Source of the DNA: Gonium pectorale
Taxonomy: Eukaryota; Chlorophyta; Chlorophyceae; Chlamydomonadales; Volvocaceae
Reading direction: 5' to 3'
NCBI GenBank assembly: GCA_001584585.1
Contig: LSYV01000074.1
Span: 6,149-27,622 of the forward strand
Length of the DNA: 21,474 bases
Shown: positions 1-10,500 of the stretch, piece after piece
Layout of the letters: the number at the start of each line of letters is the position of its first letter
Numbering within the stretch: position 1 is the first letter of the stretch
The notes under the pieces: model-generated
Databases searched by the model: none
Told to the model about the DNA's origin: nothing
The model's input: the letters and a program-made list of their open reading frames with translations, nothing else
Position numbers and translations under genes: made by a program

Positions 1-258
1 CCCCCCCCACCGGTGCACCGTACGTCCTATATGATCTAGATCGATCGATGCATGACAGTGTGAGAAAGGCAGGCAGCAGAAGAAACATCCTAGCTGGCGG
101 CAGCCCATGTGCCGGTGAGGCCGGTGCGCCATGTGTAACACAGAAAAATAGGGAGACCGCCTCTGCGGCCATACGCACCCTAAGGCGCGACGTCGTTTGC
201 AGTAGGGCGGGCGGGTACAAGGCATGGCAGGTGGTGGCCCACCTACGTATGTAGGTAC

Positions 259-427
259 GCGCCTGGAACAAGGACGCCTCCACGTCAGGCACCGTCTCGA
301 GGGCCTCCTTGTAAGTTTCCGCCAGCGTGAGGTTGTGGCCGTAGAGGCTGTAAAAGATGATGAATACCCGGAGTTTCTTGGCACCCGGAGGCTCCTCGAC
401 AGCAGCAGTGTCGGGGAGGGATGCCAT
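259..427 (-). CDS. WrbA/FQR-type NAD(P)H:quinone oxidoreductase, first exon (partial)
   Basis: This is the N-terminal exon of a flavodoxin-fold FMN protein; the rest of the gene lies beyond the left edge. Known family members reduce quinones by two electrons using NAD(P)H. Translation from the ATG at 427 (good context, GACCCATGG) gives about 56 residues. After a 17-residue Pro/Glu-rich lead comes a beta strand and the segment KLRVFIIFYSLYGHNLTLAE, which matches the FMN phosphate-binding loop of the family (typical form YYSMYGH), then helix 1 and strand 2 ending ASLFQ, equivalent to the strand before the VPET motif. The donor is uncertain: GTACCT at 258, just after the codons for Gln and Ala, is the best choice; GTAGGT or GTGGGC a few bases on would also keep the frame open. 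The next exon is not visible in bases 1-258. The FMN-loop match is strong; which WrbA subfamily is unclear. Confidence 0.72.
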
Positions 428-651
428 GGGTCGATGGCCAAACTCCGGTTACTCCGGCGGCACTGTGAGCTTCGCTGGATGACGCGTCTATCTCTCCCAT
501 TGGCAGCTGTAGCGTCACCGCAACGCCGTGTGATTTGCCGCGCTCGTGAGCGGCCTCACATGTGCTGTCGCGGGTCTGGCAGCAGCAGCATGCTCGCCTG
601 CTGGCTCGGCTCCCGGGGCCTCGAGGCCTGCTTCCGGATAAAGTTCTGCTG

Positions 652-660
652 CCTTTATAA
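652..660 (-). promoter_or_regulatory. TATA-like box upstream of the oxidoreductase exon
   Basis: The minus strand reads TTATAAAGG about 225 bases upstream of the ATG at 427. It is the only good TATA match in that interval and would imply a 5' leader of about 200 bases. Position and orientation fit, but there is no transcript evidence. Confidence 0.3.
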
Positions 661-2934
661 CCAAACGTAAGCTATGACCTATCAGCCCAACCGGCCAGCA
701 AGCAGCGAATAAAGTTCGGCCGGCGGTTGATTATTACGCGTTCGCTTCGACAGACGGCGGGCGTACAGCGCGTACTTCGTGCCCTTCAACACCGGCAGTG
801 CTGGGGTTTCCAGTGCTAGTGCCGCCGCATCAGACCAGTCGCAACAAAGCAAGGTGGATGTACGAACGAGCGTGTGTATGTCGTACGCGCCACCCTAGCA
901 TACCCGCCAACAATGCCAACTAACCCGCTTGCCTAACTAAACTGCGAGAGTCAGGCAGCAGGAGGGAACCGGGTGGGTGCACGCGCGGGCGGGCAGAAGG
1001 AGCAGGTAGGGAGGAGCAGCGGCTGAGTCCCGCCCCGCCCGGCCCACCACTTTCACCACTCACTCATCAGAAACATGGCCAACAGTCCACCCCATCCAAT
1101 CCATCCATCCGTCCATCGGGACCTACTGGCACACTCCACCGCCGCCACGATACTGGTAACAGGGGTACCCTTGTTTTAACCCTGTTTCATACGGCCTGAT
1201 AGGCAAGAAGTAGGTGCCAGCGCTCCGTGTCTTGCCCGCGCCAGCAGCAGCAGCAGCGCACGCGTAGATAGGCAGGGCCCTAGCCTGACTATCTTCCATC
1301 GGGGCGATTCGTTCGGCCCGCCGGAAAAGCTTGAAACCCGACAAGTTGTTTCGTCCGGGGATGCCCTCCAGGTGGACATTTCCGTCCGCTCCCTAGGTGG
1401 AGCCCATTTCCAGGGATCGGTTACACGTTTGGGCAAACTAACCCTTCTTCCGGCCCCCCTTCTTTGCTTGGGCCCGCCCCAAGAGGGGCCGCTTTCCGAA
1501 TAAAAGACGTTCAAGATAAGCAGCCTGCAGGGTCCGCACATGACGCGCCAGCCCCCGCTGCTGGGTGCCCCGGGGCCTGCCCGCCGTATCGTCGCCTGGC
1601 CTTGATAGCCACACGTTTCGCCTCCATCTATCACACCAACCGGACCCACGGCCACCCGGTGCCTAGCCTAGGCAAGACTCTCTCTCACACACACACACAT
1701 GTCGTGCACGCAGCCATGTCGTACGCAGGGCACACACATACGACCCATCAAACATTGACCAACGGCAGGCGCAAAACGCCCGTACACGCACGCAACCGCC
1801 CCCACGCCGAACGAACAGCAGCGCCCGTACTTCGCAGCAGATTTACTGCCCGCAGCCGCTTTTCCTCAGCTCAACTAACCGACCGCCCATGCGCCCAAGC
1901 ACAACTTCGATTGTTCGATCAAGGGGAACGAACCGCGAGTAGTAGGTAGTACCGATCGGCGACATACCGATCTCTCATCATGGCGGTGCGGCGGCGGCAC
2001 GCATGTATGTGTGTGAGTGCGAACGAGCTACCTGCATCACCGCATGGGATAAACCTGCTGACGATGATCTGCGGCGAGTGGAGGTCGAGCCAACAGCCAT
2101 GTCTATCTGTAGTAAGCAGGCCGCATAGATCCACGTGCGCACGTACGGCACACGGCAACATCGCCGTACGGCACGCACGCTCTTCACAACGTCATCCAGT
2201 CGCGCGCCAACCGTCAAGTCGCGCCAACTGCCGACGAGAAGCGCTGCATGTTCCAACTCCAGCTGCAGCCAGCGCAGGCCGCCGCCGCCGGCTCTATCTC
2301 CACCCAGCCAGCCACCCAGCCCTGACATCCATCCTCTAAGGATCCTGTGCACAAGCCGTGCAATGCCCAGCCGGCCTGCCAAAGCCGTGCCCACCAAGCG
2401 AACCATGAAGGAGCATCCGATCCAGTACGTAGATTGACAGCAGCGCCGTGCCACAGGCAGGGCGCCCAAATACCTCCGCCCCAGGCCATCCACGCACATT
2501 GACGCACCTGCGATGACAGCATGCCGCCCGCTGGACCCAATCGAGTAACTCATAAGGCACCATATATATGATGACATACAGGCAGGCATGAAGCCAGGGA
2601 ATGCTGCGCCGTTCGCAGCAGCACGCACGTACGGCCACACATACATACGCGGAAGTTCCGCCGCCTGGGCCCGCACGTACGGGTGCGATTATTGTCCATA
2701 AAACACATCCGACCCATTATATGGAGGTAGGGCGGGCGGGTAGATAGGTCAGCGGTGCCAAGCGACGACCTATCGACGTACCCGCCCGCAGGCGGGTCTA
2801 CGACCTGCGTATGGTCTATCGCTCCCTCCTACGTACGTGCCCGGCAACCGGCCATCCAGCCGTGTCATGCCAAGACAGTAGGCAGGCAGGCCCGCCATCT
2901 GCACATCATCCAGCCACTACTGCAGTAAAGCGTA
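661..2934. other. Spacer without a recognisable gene
   Basis: No exon with family-level similarity was found on either strand. The stretch holds simple repeats (CA tract at 1686-1699, many GTACGTAC and CCATCCATC clusters) and long GC-driven open frames. One stop-free plus-strand frame, 1180-1503, has a more protein-like composition than the rest but lacks an ATG and is treated as a finding. A 232-codon minus-strand frame at 1978-2676 was rejected as a gene. Confidence 0.55.
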
Positions 2935-3197
2935 TGCGCGCGTATGGCCCCACGTACGGCGCGCGTATGGCCCCCACGTACGGCGCGCGTATGGCCCCCA
3001 CGCACGTACGGCGCGCGTATGGCCCCCACGTACGGCGCGCGTATGGCCCTCACGCACGTACGGCGCGCGTATGGCCCCCACGTACTGCGCGCGTATGGCC
3101 CCCACGTACGGCGCGCGTATGGCCCCCACGTACGGCGCGCGTATGGCCCCCACGTACGGCGCGCGTATGGCCCCCACGTACGGTGCGCGTATGGCCT
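2935..3197. repeat. 24-bp minisatellite, about 11 copies
   Basis: A head-to-tail array of a 24-bp unit made of GTATGGCCCCCACGTACG followed by GCGCGC. Most copies are identical. Two copies carry a 4-bp insertion (CACG before CACGTACG), one has TACTG for TACGG, one has CCCTCACG, and the last reads GGTGCGCG. Because 24 is a multiple of three and the unit has no stop, the array makes spurious open frames coding Arg-Ala-Tyr-Gly-Pro-type repeats on both strands. Confidence 0.95.
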
Positions 3198-3383
3198 TTA
3201 TTCGTCCACGACTGGCTGGCAGCACAACGAGCAACGAACCCAGGGATTCATTCGATGTATGTCACGCCCACATCTGCTACATACGTACCTAGGCGGCGGC
3301 GCCGTACATACGTAGCGCCTGACGTGGAGCGCCGCCGCCGCCGTCCATCCTCGCACGATAAGCTCCATCCATCATCGGCCGCG
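3198..3383. other. Spacer between minisatellite and direct repeat
   Basis: No gene is seen. The segment around 3315-3345 (GTAGCGCCTGACGTGGAGCG followed by GCC repeats) recurs with changes at about 3876-3908, just after the second minisatellite, so this spacer is part of a larger duplicated block. Confidence 0.5.
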
Positions 3384-3565
3384 GCGGCAAGCTAAGCAAG
3401 GACCACCCAACAGCGAGGCAAGAAAACCCATCCACCCGTCAAGAGCCGCCAATTGAGGCATTCACAGCATCCGGATACATAGCTACATTATCTAAACACC
3501 CACCCTCTAAGCCGAAGACATTTATTCATCGGGCAGCAGGCGGCAAAGTCGCCGGGCAGGAAGGG
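3384..3565. repeat. Direct repeat, copy 1 (~180 bp)
   Basis: It starts at GCGGCAAGCTAAGCAAGG and ends near GCAAAGTCGCCGGGCAGG. The same order of blocks is found at 4211-4384, including ACCACCCAACA, GAGGCAAGAAAACCCAT, TATCTAAACACCCACCC, TAAGCCGAAGACATTTATT and GGCAAAGTCGCCGGGCAGG. The copies differ by scattered substitutions and a small indel near the middle; by eye they are well over 80% identical. Confidence 0.9.
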
Positions 3566-3685
3566 GCTCGACATGCAACGCCCGCACGCGTCAATCCCGA
3601 GTCAATCCCGCGACACGGCCCCATGCATCCAGAACGAACGAACGACACAAAGTGACGAGCAAAGGGAAGGCGGCGACGTGCGTGC

Positions 3686-3868
3686 CCGCCCCGGCCCCAC
3701 ATATTGGGGACTGCCCGCCCGCCCCGCCCCGCCCCAGCCCCACATAGTGAGGACTGCCCGCCCCGCCCCGCCCCCACATAGTGAGGACTGCCCGCCCCGC
3801 CCCGGCCCCCACACAGTGAGGACTGCCCGCCCCGCCCCGCCCCCACATATTGGGGACTGCCCGCGTAG
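3686..3868. repeat. ~35-bp minisatellite, about 5 copies
   Basis: The unit begins CACATAGTGAGGACTGCC and ends with a GCCCC/GCCCG run that varies by a few bases between copies. The first and last copies read CACATATTGGGGACTGCC, and one central copy has CACACAGTGAGG. The array is G-poor on this strand and opens long false frames on both strands. Confidence 0.9.
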
Positions 3869-4210
3869 GCGGCGTATGTAGCGCCTGAAGTGGAGTGCCG
3901 CCGCCGCGCCGGCGGTAGGTCCTGATTTCTACCGCCGCCGACGACAGTGCCAAAGACAGCTGTACGATAGATGCCGGGATGTTTGGCATATACCACACCT
4001 ACCAGCCAGCAACGGACCTATCTACAAACATACTTCCGAAAAGCAAGCGAGCGACTCAGTCAGTGCCAGCCAGCGCAAGCCAGCGTAGCCAGCGCAGCAT
4101 GCACTACTGAGCCATGGTCGCTCCAGAAGCATCTATCGCCGATCCACCGACCCGACGCACGCCTGACGTGCTATACATAACCCGGCCATCCTCGCACCCA
4201 TCGTCGGTAG
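3869..4210. other. Spacer with a hairpin
   Basis: No gene is seen. It begins with a diverged copy of the GTAGCGCCTGANGTGGAG segment found at 3315. It then contains a perfect 9-bp stem, CGGCGGTAG (3910-3918) with CTACCGCCG (3929-3937) around a 10-base loop. After that come CAGC-rich simple sequence and CCATCCTCGCACC, which also precedes direct repeat copy 1. Confidence 0.5.
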
Positions 4211-4384
4211 CAGCGGCAAGCAAGGACCACCCAACAATGAGGCAAGAAAACCCATAATTAAAAGAGTCAATTGAGACATTCACAGCAGCCGGATATATAG
4301 CTATATTATCTAAACACCCACCCGCTAAGCCGAAGACATTTATTTGTCAGGCAGCAGGTGGCAAAGTCGCCGGGCAGGATGGGG
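4211..4384. repeat. Direct repeat, copy 2 (~175 bp)
   Basis: Partner of 3384-3565, same orientation, 827 bases downstream. It lies 130-305 bases past the stop codon of the receptor kinase gene, so it may include that gene's 3' untranslated region. On the minus strand an AATAAA (complement of 4339-4344) is kept in both copies. No TGTAA, the usual algal poly(A) signal, is found on the minus strand in the first kilobase after the stop. Confidence 0.88.
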
Positions 4385-4515
4385 CCCAAGCATGCCCGCC
4401 CGCCCCGGCCACGTGTAGGATACTCGCTCGCTCACGCACTGCCGCGGGAACATACAGGGCCACGCGCGCTCGTACACGCACGCACACGCACCACACGCCT
4501 GCGTCCATCCATCAA

Positions 4516-7500
4516 TCAGGCGCTCGCTGGCCCCATGGACGACGGGCCCCCGCCCCCGCCGACATCCGCCGTCTCCCGGCGCTCCGCGCTGAGCAGCAGC
4601 TCCCCCAGCTCGGGACCCGCCACCTCCTGCAAGTAAGTAGCAGCGCCACGCACGGACAGGGCGGGTAGGGCCCCATGCACACATGTGTAGGCGTACGGCA
4701 GCACATGTACGGCCATACATGGCATGCACGACATGGGTGTAACGAGGCTCAGCCGGGCAGGCAGGCAAGAACTTGTTGCGCGTGGACGGGGATCATGGGC
4801 GGCGGAGGGGTCATGGGCATCTCATGATGTGGGTCGCGCGCGCGTATCGCATGCAGCCTCCACAACCCTGCCTAACCCCCGCGCTCACGCACGCACCCGC
4901 CCGCTTCACCCGCGCCCATCCTCCTGCCACCGCCACCCACCCGCAGCAGCTCCTCCGCCGCGGCCCTGACCTCCGCCACGCCGCCCCTCTGCGCGGGGTC
5001 CAGCTCCAGGCAGCGCCGCAGCAGCGCGAGCGCCGAGGGCGGCAGGCGCGGGGAGGCGTTGGCCAGAAGCAGCGGCGCAATGGGAACGATGGACATGCGC
5101 GGTAGGAGCGGCTTGAGCGCCCTGCGCGTGTGGGGGCGTGTCCGCGCGGTGCAGATCATCAGGACAGATAAGACGGATAGACGAGCGATGGGGGACCCGG
5201 CCTGCCGCCAGCAGATAGAGATCACTACTGCGAGCAGATGGGTGTGATACCCTGTGAGGGGAGCATAGCATGCAACCGTGGTGGTATGGAGCTAGGATGC
5301 ATTGTATATGATGCTGACAGCTGCTGGCAAGTCCATCCCTTTCCTGATAATGACGACGCGATGCAACAGACGGAATGGGACGACGTACGGAAGGCAATGA
5401 TGAAGAGGTAGGGATTGAACCCACGTTCATTCGTTCGTTCATACTATTCGTTCATCAAGCGCCCATGTATTATACGTCCCGCCCTGCCTGCCCCGCCGCT
5501 CCATACCAACGGCGGCAGGTGGTGGCGGCGCGCCCATCCATCCAGCCACCCGTCGTATGTAGGCCGCGGCACGCATCTACCTAACACAAAACCCGCACAC
5601 AACAACCCTAAGAAGAACGCACGTGAGGTGCGTGCCGTGCAGCAGCAGCCACAGCAGCACGCCGAACGAGTAGATGTCGGCGGCGGGGCGAGAAGTGGCC
5701 GCGCAGTGCCACCTCGGGCGCAACGAAGAAGGGCGTGCCCTGCAAGCCAGCGGGCGATCCATCACGCATACGCCAGTTCAGTTGGGATGGATGGGCGTAG
5801 GCGGAGTGTGGCTGGGCGTGTGGGCGGCGCATTCCATAACACATACACGCACGCACTCCATGTGTATGTGCCCTCATGCCGTACGTGCGTACCCGCCCCA
5901 CCACCGACGCTCATGCATACATGTGGCCCCCATCAGCTAGCGAGGCCCTTGATGACGGGCATACATACTGGCTACTGGCTGCCTGCTGGGGCGCCCATCC
6001 GCCCTCGGGCCGTGCGTGCTACAATCAGCGAACGAACGAGCGAGAACGACCGAAATCCACTGCAGCACCCACCACTGCCCGGTCACTCATGTGGGTCTGC
6101 GCGTCGCCAGCCAGCTGTATGTGGGAGGGGGGGCATACGTTGTAGGGCATAGGTTACAAGGCACAGGCACGTACGTGATGGGACATACGTACTGACTGTA
6201 TCGTAAACATGCGATCAGTTGTGGGATAAGCGACACCTACCTGCAAGCAAGCACGTGCGTGCGTGCGGTGGGGGTGCAAACACGTGCAATATGAAAACCT
6301 GTGCGGTGTGAAAACACGTGCGACAAACATGTGCGTGCAAGTAGGTCGGCGTGGGGGGAGGGGGGGGGCGAGGGCATCGGCAGGTAGGCAGTGAGGCTTG
6401 CAGCAGCAGGCCACACACGCCTCCTGCCCGCACGGGATTATTGTGGCATAAGGGAATCCGCGAGGCGTGGCCAGGAGCTGGGTGGGTCGCTTGTAATCAA
6501 CACTTCACTTGCTACGCACGCTCCATCAAGCCCACTCATCGTATATCCCACCCACCCCTGTTACCCCGCACCTGAACCGCCAGGCCAAAGTCGGCAATCT
6601 TGAAGACGTAGCGCAACAGCCGTGCAGCTGACTCCACCTGTATTAATGCATGGCTGCTGCTGCCACCGATGCCGCTGCTGAGTTTGGATGACGTGCCCGT
6701 CTGTGAGGCCCCGCCCCAAGCCGCTGTGACAGCTGCCGTCAGTGACCCGCGGGTCGCCAACATCACGTCCAATGGGGCTGTCTGCAGGGCACAGTCACTC
6801 GTGCCCGCTTCCAGATGCTGGCCGCCGCCGGCGTTGCCTACTGTGGTGCACGCTGCGGCGGCACTGCTGCTGGCCCCCACACTCTCGGCCACTTGGAGTG
6901 TTGACACTGATGCCGCTGCTGCCACCCCCTCACAGCAGGCGGGCGTCGTCAGCCTCTTTGCAGCAGTGGTGGACATCACCAGGGAGGAGCTCGGCTCTGT
7001 GGGCAGCAGCTGTGCCGCTGCTGTGCAGGCCTCTGCATCAGCAGCAGCTCCATGGAGCACGTTCTGGGCCAGCGTCACCTCCAGCACCGTTGAGGGCCGG
7101 CTCCCGACGACGTCACTGCTGCAGTCCGCAGTGGCAGGGCGGCCACCGGCAGAGGTGCTCCTCTGTGATACCCTCCACGTCCTGCTCCGTGACAACCAGC
7201 TTGGCCGCCGCATGTGACTGCCACCTTGCGATAACAATGAGTACTCGCCGCCATCGGCCGCCTCAGCAGCTGCCGCCAGGGTATTGCCACTATTGCCACC
7301 AGTTGCGACAGGCTCCCCTCTGGCATCTCCGCTGTGTAGCCCACTCCTGGTGAGGTCACTCGGGATGCTGCTACCCTGTGGTGGCGGGTAGCGCAGGCTG
7401 CCCAGGGCTGCTGCCATTGGGCCCGCCTGCCATGGTGACAGGGTAGACGTTGTGCTAGGAGCGCCCGTTCCACGTCCCGTCATCTCTGCAGGATCAGCAA

Positions 7501-10500
7501 TCGCAGCCGCCGCTGATGGGCTGCTGCAGGCCAGCGTCGTGGCCCCTCTCCCTGGTCCGGCTTCGGCCAAACCCAGAAGTTTGTAGACGTCAGTGACGTC
7601 AGTGGCGGGTGACTGCCTCATCAGCATGGCTATGGCGGCTGGCAGCAGCACCGGCTGCGCGGAGTGCAGCAGGACGTTGTTCTCGGTGAGGTCTCCGTGC
7701 ACGATCTTGGCGGCGTGCAGGTACTCGAGACCGCGCAGGATGTCCACGGCCGCCAGCAGGGACAGCACCTGCGCGTGTGCGAGCGAGCACACCACGACCA
7801 GCAGCGTGTGTCAATAATAGTGTCAAGCACACGCACACAGCAGACAGCAGTGGGCGGGTTGTATTAGTTGTATGTGGAGCCTGCTGTGCAGCGCACCGCG
7901 TGCATTAGGAGGAGGAGGAGCTATTTGAGTGCCCTGCAGCCATGTCATCAGTGGTATGTGCGCCCTGCTTAACACGGGTGTGTATTAAGGAGGTGGTCCA
8001 TGATCCGATCGCTCGATGGTCACCACAGGTCGTGGATTCGAATCCCGTATTCCAATCACGGGAGAGCAGTGGCATGATTGCGCAAGCAGTCGTGAGCCCA
8101 TGGCTCGGGGGCCCAACCTGCGAAGCGCTGGCTGTGATGGCCACATTGCTGACTCCAGGCACATGACCAGGGGCGTGAGTTAGGCGTGGAGGGGACGGTG
8201 GTGGATATACCGTCGGAAAAAACCCCGGTGGGAGTGATCCCTCAACAAGAGGACATGTGCCATACTCCCCCCTTAACACACGCGATGGTGTATGATCACG
8301 CGTAAACTTTACTTTACTTTTTAAGGAGGTGGTCCATCAGGGTGGCCGAGGCAGCCCATGGGATACCACCACCACCACGCTGACTCATTGAAACCCTCAA
8401 CCCGCTAGATACACCCACCAGGTCCGGCGCGGGCTGCACGCCCTCCCAGTGGGGCAGCGACGACATTGGGCTACCCAGGAATGCTGCCGCCGGCAATGTG
8501 GCGGCTGCAGCCGCCTGCTGCTGCTCCTGATTACCAGCGCCCGTGACCACCGCCTTCACCGCAGCTGTGGCTACCTCCTCGGGCGTTTGTTCCCACAGTG
8601 GCGGTGCCTCGCGCTCGATGGCCCGCAGCGCAGGCGCGCCCTGGGCCTGGCCCAGCAGCCCGCCCGGCCGCAGCGCCTCCTTGAGCGTGCCGCCGTTGCA
8701 GTACTGCATGACGAGGCGGATGCGCAGCAGCGACAGCTCGTCGATGCGGCCGGCTGGTCCCAGCGGCACCAGCTCGGGGAGCCTGGGGTGACCGAGGCAG
8801 AGTAGGCAGGGAGGTTGCCGATGACCAACCAAGTTTGCAACGCAGCAGAGCCTGCTGTCAATGACGTGAATGACATGCACGTGCATGTCATTGTGTGCAA
8901 ACCACGCCACCTCCAGCGGTCGTCAGGTTACCACAGGTTCACATTATTGAGGTTGAATGACAGTCAGCTCTGGCAGGTCCGTCCATCTATCTAGCTATCT
9001 ATCTATGAGAGAATCACATGAGCCGTCGTTCGTGTGTGGCCAACAGGCCACGTGTGTGAATGCCGCCGTACATACATGCAGTACATCAGTCAAGGGCCAC
9101 ATTATGCCCCATCAGCCGCGCGCGCACCTGTACTGCATCCGCACGTCCTCGTCGTCTGCGCCGACGGCGCTGAGGCTGAAGTCGTAGGTGGTGACAATGT
9201 TGGGGTGGCTCAGGTTCGCCGCAATGGCCACTTCGCTTGCCAGCTGCGCCAGCCGCCGCTCCGGGTCGCCCGGGTCCAGGAGCACCACCTTGACGGCCGC
9301 GGGGAGAGACTTCCACGTGTCTGGATGGGTGGGAACACAAAGCAAGCAGGGCCGGGCGGGTAGGGGAACATGGGTTCGAGCACAAGCAAAGCAATACAAG
9401 CCAACTAACAATACGTACTAACAACCCAGTATGTATGTACGAAGCCATGCACTCCCTCACCCAGGTACACAATGCCGAAAGCGCCCTTTCCGAGCAGCCG
9501 GCGCCCTTGCCGCCTGCAGCCGCTGGCAGACATCTGCGCCGCCCGCTCGTTCGCCTTCGCTGTTATAATGTCCTGCGCACATCATAAACGTCATGTTGGA
9601 GTAGTTGGAGACGATCGAGATCGCTGTGGGATGGGCGCAGCAGTTCCCTCGCCAGGACGACACCAATCACTAAACCAGCAGGGGTCACCAACCTCAAGGA
9701 TGCTTACAACGCCCAATCAAGCAATGTAACCCAAAAATAATCATGCCTGCCTCCTGCAGACCGTACTTACCACACACCTCCACACCACCTACCCGGTATG
9801 CCCACCGCACCCACCGGTATGCCCACCAAAGCCCACCGCACCCACCGGTATGCCCACCGCACCCAGCCACGCCCACCTGGCAGCTCCGCATCATGGTCTC
9901 GATGCTGCTCGCCAGCGCGCCCAGGCGGCTGCTCGCAGCCCTGTGGCTCCCGCCACCACCGCTGCCGGTGCTGCCCTCCCTGTTACGGGAAATACTGGCT
10001 CCCCGGCCGGCCCTGCTGGCATCTGCTGCCGGCCCGCCGGCCACTGCAGCCGCCACCTGGAGGGCTGTTGCCGTCCCGCGTGCTGCAGCAGCCGCCACAC
10101 GCAGTTTCATCACAGGCGAGGCGAGCGTGCTTGTCATCAGCGGCAGGCTCCTCGCCGGCTGCTGCTGTTGCTGCACTGATGATGATGGGGGCAACGGCTC
10201 GTTGCTGCTGCTGCTGCCCATGGCTGCTGTGGCGGTGGTGTCGGCGGCACCGACAGCGGCAGCAGCACTGGGCCCGGCGGCCCTGCTGGCAGCAGCAGCA
10301 TGCGGCGGTGGGGGCGCGTTTGGCGCCGAGCCCAACAAGCCAGCCAGCTCGGCCAGGCAGGGGCCATGGTTTCTGGAACCTCCCTGCACGAGCAGCAAAT
10401 AAAGCAGAGGGCACAGGTCACCAACAACGCCAAAACATACACGGGGAACACGACGAATTCATGCCTGTATTTGTGCAATGGAGCACAGCAGTAGTTGTGG

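Larger units (their letters stand above)
4516..9572 (-). other. TKL kinase domain (exons 12-19)
   Basis: The motifs fall in the canonical order. The Gly loop is LLGKGAFGIVYL (G1232, G1234, G1237). The ATP-anchoring Lys is in AAVKVV (K1252), and the helix-C Glu is in LASEVAIAANLSHPNIV (E1271). The hinge is LVMQYCNGGTL. The catalytic loop HGDLTENNVLL has D1453 and N1458, with Gly in place of the Arg of HRD, so this is a non-RD kinase. DFG is in KIADFGLAVQ (D1820), then THMSDRAV, GTPFFVAPEV and AADIYSFGVLLW. The C-lobe ends LALLRRCLELDPAQR, the usual helix-H/I signature. The domain is near 735 residues against about 270 typical, because of insertions after helix D (exon 14, Ala/Gln-rich) and between the catalytic loop and DFG (exon 15). 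All catalytic residues are present, but the frame is broken between APE and DIYSFG. Confidence 0.85.

Noticed and set aside
1978..2676. 232-codon minus-strand open frame in the left spacer
   Set aside because: It is long but runs through simple GTACGTAC/GCC repeats, has no domain or signal features and no splice-consistent neighbours. GC-rich sequence makes stop-free frames common.
2811..3395. Open frames with repeated Arg/Ala/Tyr/Gly/Pro-type units on both strands
   Set aside because: They are the translation of the 24-bp minisatellite, whose unit length is divisible by three.
3526..3998. Overlapping open frames on both strands across the 35-bp array
   Set aside because: They are products of the GC-rich minisatellite, with no independent coding evidence.
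6669..7353. 182- and 203-codon plus-strand frames opposite exon 15
   Set aside because: They are antisense shadows of the kinase insert coding sequence, which is in the frame demanded by the flanking catalytic-loop and DFG motifs.
8015..8060. A functional tRNA gene at the B box
   Set aside because: The anticodon arm and acceptor stem are missing, and the sequence is the head of a SINE with target-site duplications.
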